From contig NZ_CP073581.1 of the NCBI RefSeq assembly GCF_018200035.1, positions 802,501 through 866,500 of the forward strand: a stretch of DNA of 64,000 nt. Direction: 5' to 3'. Every line of letters begins with the position of its first letter. Within the stretch, counting starts at the first letter, position 1. The position numbers and the translations under genes are program-made. Below the pieces are notes generated by a model, which saw only the letters and a program-made list of their open reading frames with translations, was not told the DNA's origin and did not search any database. Shown here one piece after another: positions 61,047-64,000 of the stretch. This stretch comes from Sulfitobacter albidus (GTDB lineage Bacteria; Pseudomonadota; Alphaproteobacteria; Rhodobacterales; Rhodobacteraceae).

Positions 61047-62446
61047 TGGAACCCATCGAAATCGGCATCTACGTCTCAGCCGCCATGCTGGTGCTGGTGA
61101 TCCTCGGCATGCGCGTGGCCTTTGCCGCGGGGCTTGCGGGCTTTGTCGGGCTGGTCTGGCTGCGCTGGAACGGGTTTGACTATGACCCCGACCGCTTTTG
61201 GAAAGCCGTTGAAATCAGCACGAAAATCGCGGGGCTCACCCCGCATTCCAAAGTCTCCGCGCAGGTGCTGAGCCTGATCCCGGTCTTCATCATGATCGGC
61301 TATCTGGCCTATTACGCCAAGCTGACGACCGCGCTGTTCGAGGCGTGCAAACGCTGGATCGCCTGGGTGCCCGGCGGCCTCGCCGTCTCGACCGTATTCG
61401 CCACGGCGGGCTTTGCCGCCGTGTCCGGCGCGAGCGTTGCCACGGCGGCGGTCTTTGCCCGCATTGCCATCCCAGAGATGCTCAAGATCGGGTACAACAA
61501 GCAATTCGCGGCCGGGGTCGTGGCCGCAGGCGGCACGCTCGCCTCGCTGATCCCGCCCTCCGCGATCCTCGTGATCTACGCCATCATCGTGGAGCAGGAC
61601 GTGGGCAAGCTGCTGCTCGCGGGCTTCATCCCCGGGATGTTCTCGGCCATCGTCTATGGCTCGATGATCGTGGGCATCGCGATGATCTGGAAGAACGTGG
61701 GCCCCCCGGTCAGCGGATTCACCTGGAAAGAAAGGTTCGAAAGCCTGCCGCCCGCGCTGCCCATCGTGGCGGTGGTCGTAATCATCATCTTCTTTGTCTA
61801 CAACCCCTTCGGCGATGCCTGGGGCACGCCGACCGAAGGTGGCGCGGTGGGCGCCTTCATCATCTTCCTGATGGCGCTCTATCGCGGGATGCGCTGGGCA
61901 CAGCTCAAGGACGCGCTGCTCGATACTGCAAAGCTGACGGTGATGATCTTTTCGATCATCTGGGGCGTGCTGATCTACGTGCGTTTTCTGGGCTTTGCGG
62001 AGCTGCCGGACGCCTTTGCCGACTGGATCACATCGCTCGACATGGCGCCGATCGCGATCCTGATCTGCATCCTGCTGGCCTATGCCGTGCTGGGCATGTT
62101 CATGGACGCGATCGGGATGCTTTTGCTGACGCTGCCGGTGGTCTACCCGGCGGTGATGGCGCTCAACGGAGGGGAGCTGGTCTCTGCCGCCGACAGTGCC
62201 TTTGGCATGTCGGGCCCGATGTGTGCGATCTGGTTCGGGATCCTGGTGGTCAAGATGGCGGAGTTCTGTCTGATTACCCCGCCCATCGGGCTCAACTGCT
62301 TTGTCGTGGCGGGGGTGCGGGACGATCTGACCGTGCAGGACGTGTTCAAGGGGGTCACACCGTTCTTCCTCGCCGATGCGGTGACGATCGCGCTGCTGGT
62401 GGCCTTCCCCGGAATCGTGCTGTGGCTGCCGTCGCTTGCGGGTTAG
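61046..62446 (+). CDS. TRAP transporter large permease (DctM)
   Basis: A 466-residue multi-helix permease of the DctM type, which forms the ion-coupled translocation path of the TRAP system. Family markers are FATAGFAAVSGASVATAAVFARIAIPEM, VVAAGGTLASLIPPSAILVIYAIIVEQDVGKLLLAGFIPGM and the later half LGMFMDAIGMLLLTLPVVYPAVMAL with TPPIGLNCFVVAGV. Length is normal. The stop overlaps the convergent AI-2E gene end by four bases. Confidence 0.93.
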   Translation: MEPIEIGIYVSAAMLVLVILGMRVAFAAGLAGFVGLVWLRWNGFDYDPDRFWKAVEISTKIAGLTPHSKVSAQVLSLIPVFIMIGYLAYYAKLTTALFEACKRWIAWVPGGLAVSTVFATAGFAAVSGASVATAAVFARIAIPEMLKIGYNKQFAAGVVAAGGTLASLIPPSAILVIYAIIVEQDVGKLLLAGFIPGMFSAIVYGSMIVGIAMIWKNVGPPVSGFTWKERFESLPPALPIVAVVVIIIFFVYNPFGDAWGTPTEGGAVGAFIIFLMALYRGMRWAQLKDALLDTAKLTVMIFSIIWGVLIYVRFLGFAELPDAFADWITSLDMAPIAILICILLAYAVLGMFMDAIGMLLLTLPVVYPAVMALNGGELVSAADSAFGMSGPMCAIWFGILVVKMAEFCLITPPIGLNCFVVAGVRDDLTVQDVFKGVTPFFLADAVTIALLVAFPGIVLWLPSLAG

Positions 62447-63531
62447 GGTTCGGGCTCGTTCATCGCCGTTTCCATCCGCTGTTCCGAGCTGTCGAGGAAG
62501 TTGCCGATCAGGTGCAGCGCCTCGACATTCTCGCACACGACCTTGAACACCACGAGGAACGGCACCGCGATCAGCGCGCCCGCGATGCCCCAAAGCCAAC
62601 CCCAGAACACCACTGTCAAGAAAACCGCCACGGTGTTCATGTTCAGGCGCCGTCCCACCAGCCAAGGGGTGATGAACTGCCCCTCTATCGTGGTCAGCGC
62701 CTGATAGCCTAGCGGCGCCAGCAGGGCATAACCGACCGTATCGAAGGTGATGATCGCGTAGGCGCCGACGATCACCGATCCGATCACGCCGCCGATGTAG
62801 GGCAGGAAGTTCAGCAAAAATGCCGCGATCCCAAAGATATAGGCGCCGGGCAGGCCAAGCAGATACAGAAAGCTGCCCACGCACAGGCCCAGCCCCGCGT
62901 TGATCAGCGTAATCGTCAGCAGATAGCGCGACACGCGCCGCTCCACGTCGTAAACCGCCGCCAACGCGCGTTTCTTGCCGGTGAAGGTCTGAAAGGATTG
63001 CACCAGTTTCACGTAGAACAGATTGCCCGATGCCAGCAGGAACAGCGCCAGCACCAGCATCACCGCAATCGTGCCACCGAGGGTCACGCCCGCGTTCATG
63101 GCACTGCTCAGCAGGCCGGGTTGCTCGACGACGACACGCTGTGGATCGTCCTCACCGCCCTTGCTGATCTTTTCGACCTGCTCTGTCGTTTCGCGCACGG
63201 TCTCGACAGTGTCGGCCATGCCGGCAAGGCGCGACTGGATCTGCGCCCCCATGGTCTGCAGCTCGTTCGACCAGCTGCTGATGGTATTGGCCGACAGCCC
63301 CACAAGAACGAATATCATCGCCCCCGCTGTGCCGACCAGCAGCACCGCCGACACGCCGCTGGGGATGCCCATGCGGGCCATGCCGCGCGCCACGGGGCTC
63401 AGTGTCAGGGCGAGCAGAAAGCCCAGAAGGACCGGCAGGATCAGATCCTTGGCGAAATAGGCGGTGACAAAGCAGGCGATCACGCACAGCAATTGCAGGG
63501 ATCGACGGATCGAGGCGATGTTATCGGTCAC
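62443..63531 (-). CDS. AI-2E family transporter
   Basis: A 362-residue inner-membrane protein with about eight helices, of the TqsA/YdiK/PerM family. The pattern includes YFAKDLILPVLLGFLLALTLSPVARGMARMGIPSGVSAVLLVG near the N-terminus and the C-terminal PYIGGVIGSVIVGAYAII, EGQFITPWLVGRRLNMNTVAVFLTVVFWGWLWGIAGALIAVPFLVVFK. A long polar stretch between helices contains a heptad-like ERETTEQVEKISKG region. Despite the name, many members have nothing to do with autoinducer-2. GTG 63531 is preceded by AAAGGGGACC. Confidence 0.88.
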   Translation of the reverse strand: MTDNIASIRRSLQLLCVIACFVTAYFAKDLILPVLLGFLLALTLSPVARGMARMGIPSGVSAVLLVGTAGAMIFVLVGLSANTISSWSNELQTMGAQIQSRLAGMADTVETVRETTEQVEKISKGGEDDPQRVVVEQPGLLSSAMNAGVTLGGTIAVMLVLALFLLASGNLFYVKLVQSFQTFTGKKRALAAVYDVERRVSRYLLTITLINAGLGLCVGSFLYLLGLPGAYIFGIAAFLLNFLPYIGGVIGSVIVGAYAIITFDTVGYALLAPLGYQALTTIEGQFITPWLVGRRLNMNTVAVFLTVVFWGWLWGIAGALIAVPFLVVFKVVCENVEALHLIGNFLDSSEQRMETAMNEPEP

Positions 63532-63584
63532 GGGCGGTCCCCTTTATGGTGCATCATCACAAACGCGCGAGGCGGGTGATTGGT

Positions 63585-64000
63585 TCAGCCGCGATACGGG
63601 GTAAATGCATCCACGTCCAGCGCGCCCGCGCGGCGCAGCACGGCAACCCAGGCGGCGATGCCTTCGGGGATGGAGGCCGCGCGCAGAAATTCATTGGGCG
63701 CGTGGAAATCCTCGTCGGACGTGGAAAAGGAAAACATCACCGTTTCAATCCCCAGCACGTCCTTGATCATGTTCACCAGCGGCAGGGACGCGCCCATGCG
63801 CACGTGGCGCGGGCGGTGGCCATGCACAGCCTCCAGCGCGTCGCCGCAGGCGATCAGCAGCGGGTGACCCTGCGGCACGCTGGCCGCATCGGTGGCCTGG
63901 CGCACGTCAAAGACATCGAGGGTGGCGCCCGCTGGCGTGCGCGCCCGCAGATCGGCGATCACCGCGTCCTGTGCGCGGGCGGCGTCCTGACCGGGGGGAA
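63585..64000 (-). CDS. M20 family peptidase, C-terminal part, truncated by window edge
   Basis: The frame runs off the right end of the window without a start. The visible 138 or so residues match the C-terminus of M20 dipeptidases: GHRPRHVRMGASLPLVNMIKDVLG and the metal-ligand histidine block FSFSTSDEDFHAPNEFLRAASIPEGIAAWV. It is a relative of the M20 protein at 20771-22147, but the two are not close. The rest of the gene, with most metal ligands, lies outside the window. Confidence 0.78.
   Translation of the reverse strand, partial: PPGQDAARAQDAVIADLRARTPAGATLDVFDVRQATDAASVPQGHPLLIACGDALEAVHGHRPRHVRMGASLPLVNMIKDVLGIETVMFSFSTSDEDFHAPNEFLRAASIPEGIAAWVAVLRRAGALDVDAFTPYRG

Noticed and set aside
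62443..63531. Autoinducer-2 export function for the AI-2E family gene
   Set aside because: Family name only; no quorum-sensing genes nearby and members differ widely in role.

Overview
The window looks like ordinary chromosome from a GC-rich alphaproteobacterium of the Rhodobacteraceae / Roseobacter group. The evidence is a glycine-plus-succinyl-CoA type 5-aminolevulinate synthase (HemA) whose PLP lysine is residue 248, glyQ and glyS separated by a small membrane gene, a folB-X-folP-glmM operon, an aa3-type cytochrome oxidase subunit I gene, TamA/TamB, two TRAP transporter permeases with their binding protein, and many short protein families common in this group. Genus and species cannot be fixed from the sequence alone.

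Layout. 1-2.9 kb: end of a TrkH potassium channel gene, then a ThDP-dependent decarboxylase. 3-4.8 kb: a secreted SPOR / peptidoglycan-binding protein whose trypsin-like domain has lost its catalytic residues. 5-8.5 kb: glyQ, a small membrane gene, glyS. 8.6-11.9 kb: a pyruvate phosphate dikinase-type enzyme and a SleB-type cell wall hydrolase. 12-15.3 kb: folB, an unknown gene, folP, glmM. 15.4-20 kb: an EamA exporter, a tiny membrane protein, ilvC, two tandem Lrp/AsnC regulators and a frameshifted class V aminotransferase. 20-20.7 kb: a compositionally different secreted orphan. 20.8-28.8 kb: an M20 peptidase, hemA, a RodZ-like protein, ispG (frameshifted in this sequence), a UbiH-type hydroxylase, a HAD phosphatase and a GntR regulator. 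28.7-34.7 kb: a glycosyltransferase carrying a GspE/MshEN-type input domain, carA, a YqeY protein, a DUF2244 protein, and a GNAT gene flanked by two paralogous four-helix membrane proteins. 34.8-39.8 kb: ctaD, a histidine kinase / receiver pair, lipB and a DsbA-family oxidoreductase. 40-41.4 kb: tRNA-Leu(GAG) followed by decayed IS3-family debris. 41.7-46.9 kb: a 1724-residue RTX protein. 47-50 kb: PcaC, CcdA plus thioredoxin, and an FAD monooxygenase. 50.2-56.3 kb: tamA-tamB. 56.3-64 kb: a flavin reductase, acs, a dctPQM-type TRAP operon, an AI-2E family permease and the end of a second M20 peptidase.

Most of the window is housekeeping metabolism in short operons with 1-10 bp gene overlaps. 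I see no CRISPR array, phage, defence island or secondary-metabolite cluster. The parts most worth a second look are the catalytically dead SPOR protease-like protein, the glycosyltransferase that may respond to c-di-GMP, the modular RTX protein next to the eroded IS region, the paralogous membrane pair around the GNAT gene, and the secreted orphan at 20 kb.

A caution about the sequence itself: three genes (the class V aminotransferase, ispG and the GNAT) each appear to lack exactly one base inside a G or C run. Because ispG is normally essential, homopolymer sequencing errors are the simplest explanation, and other subtle frameshifts may exist.
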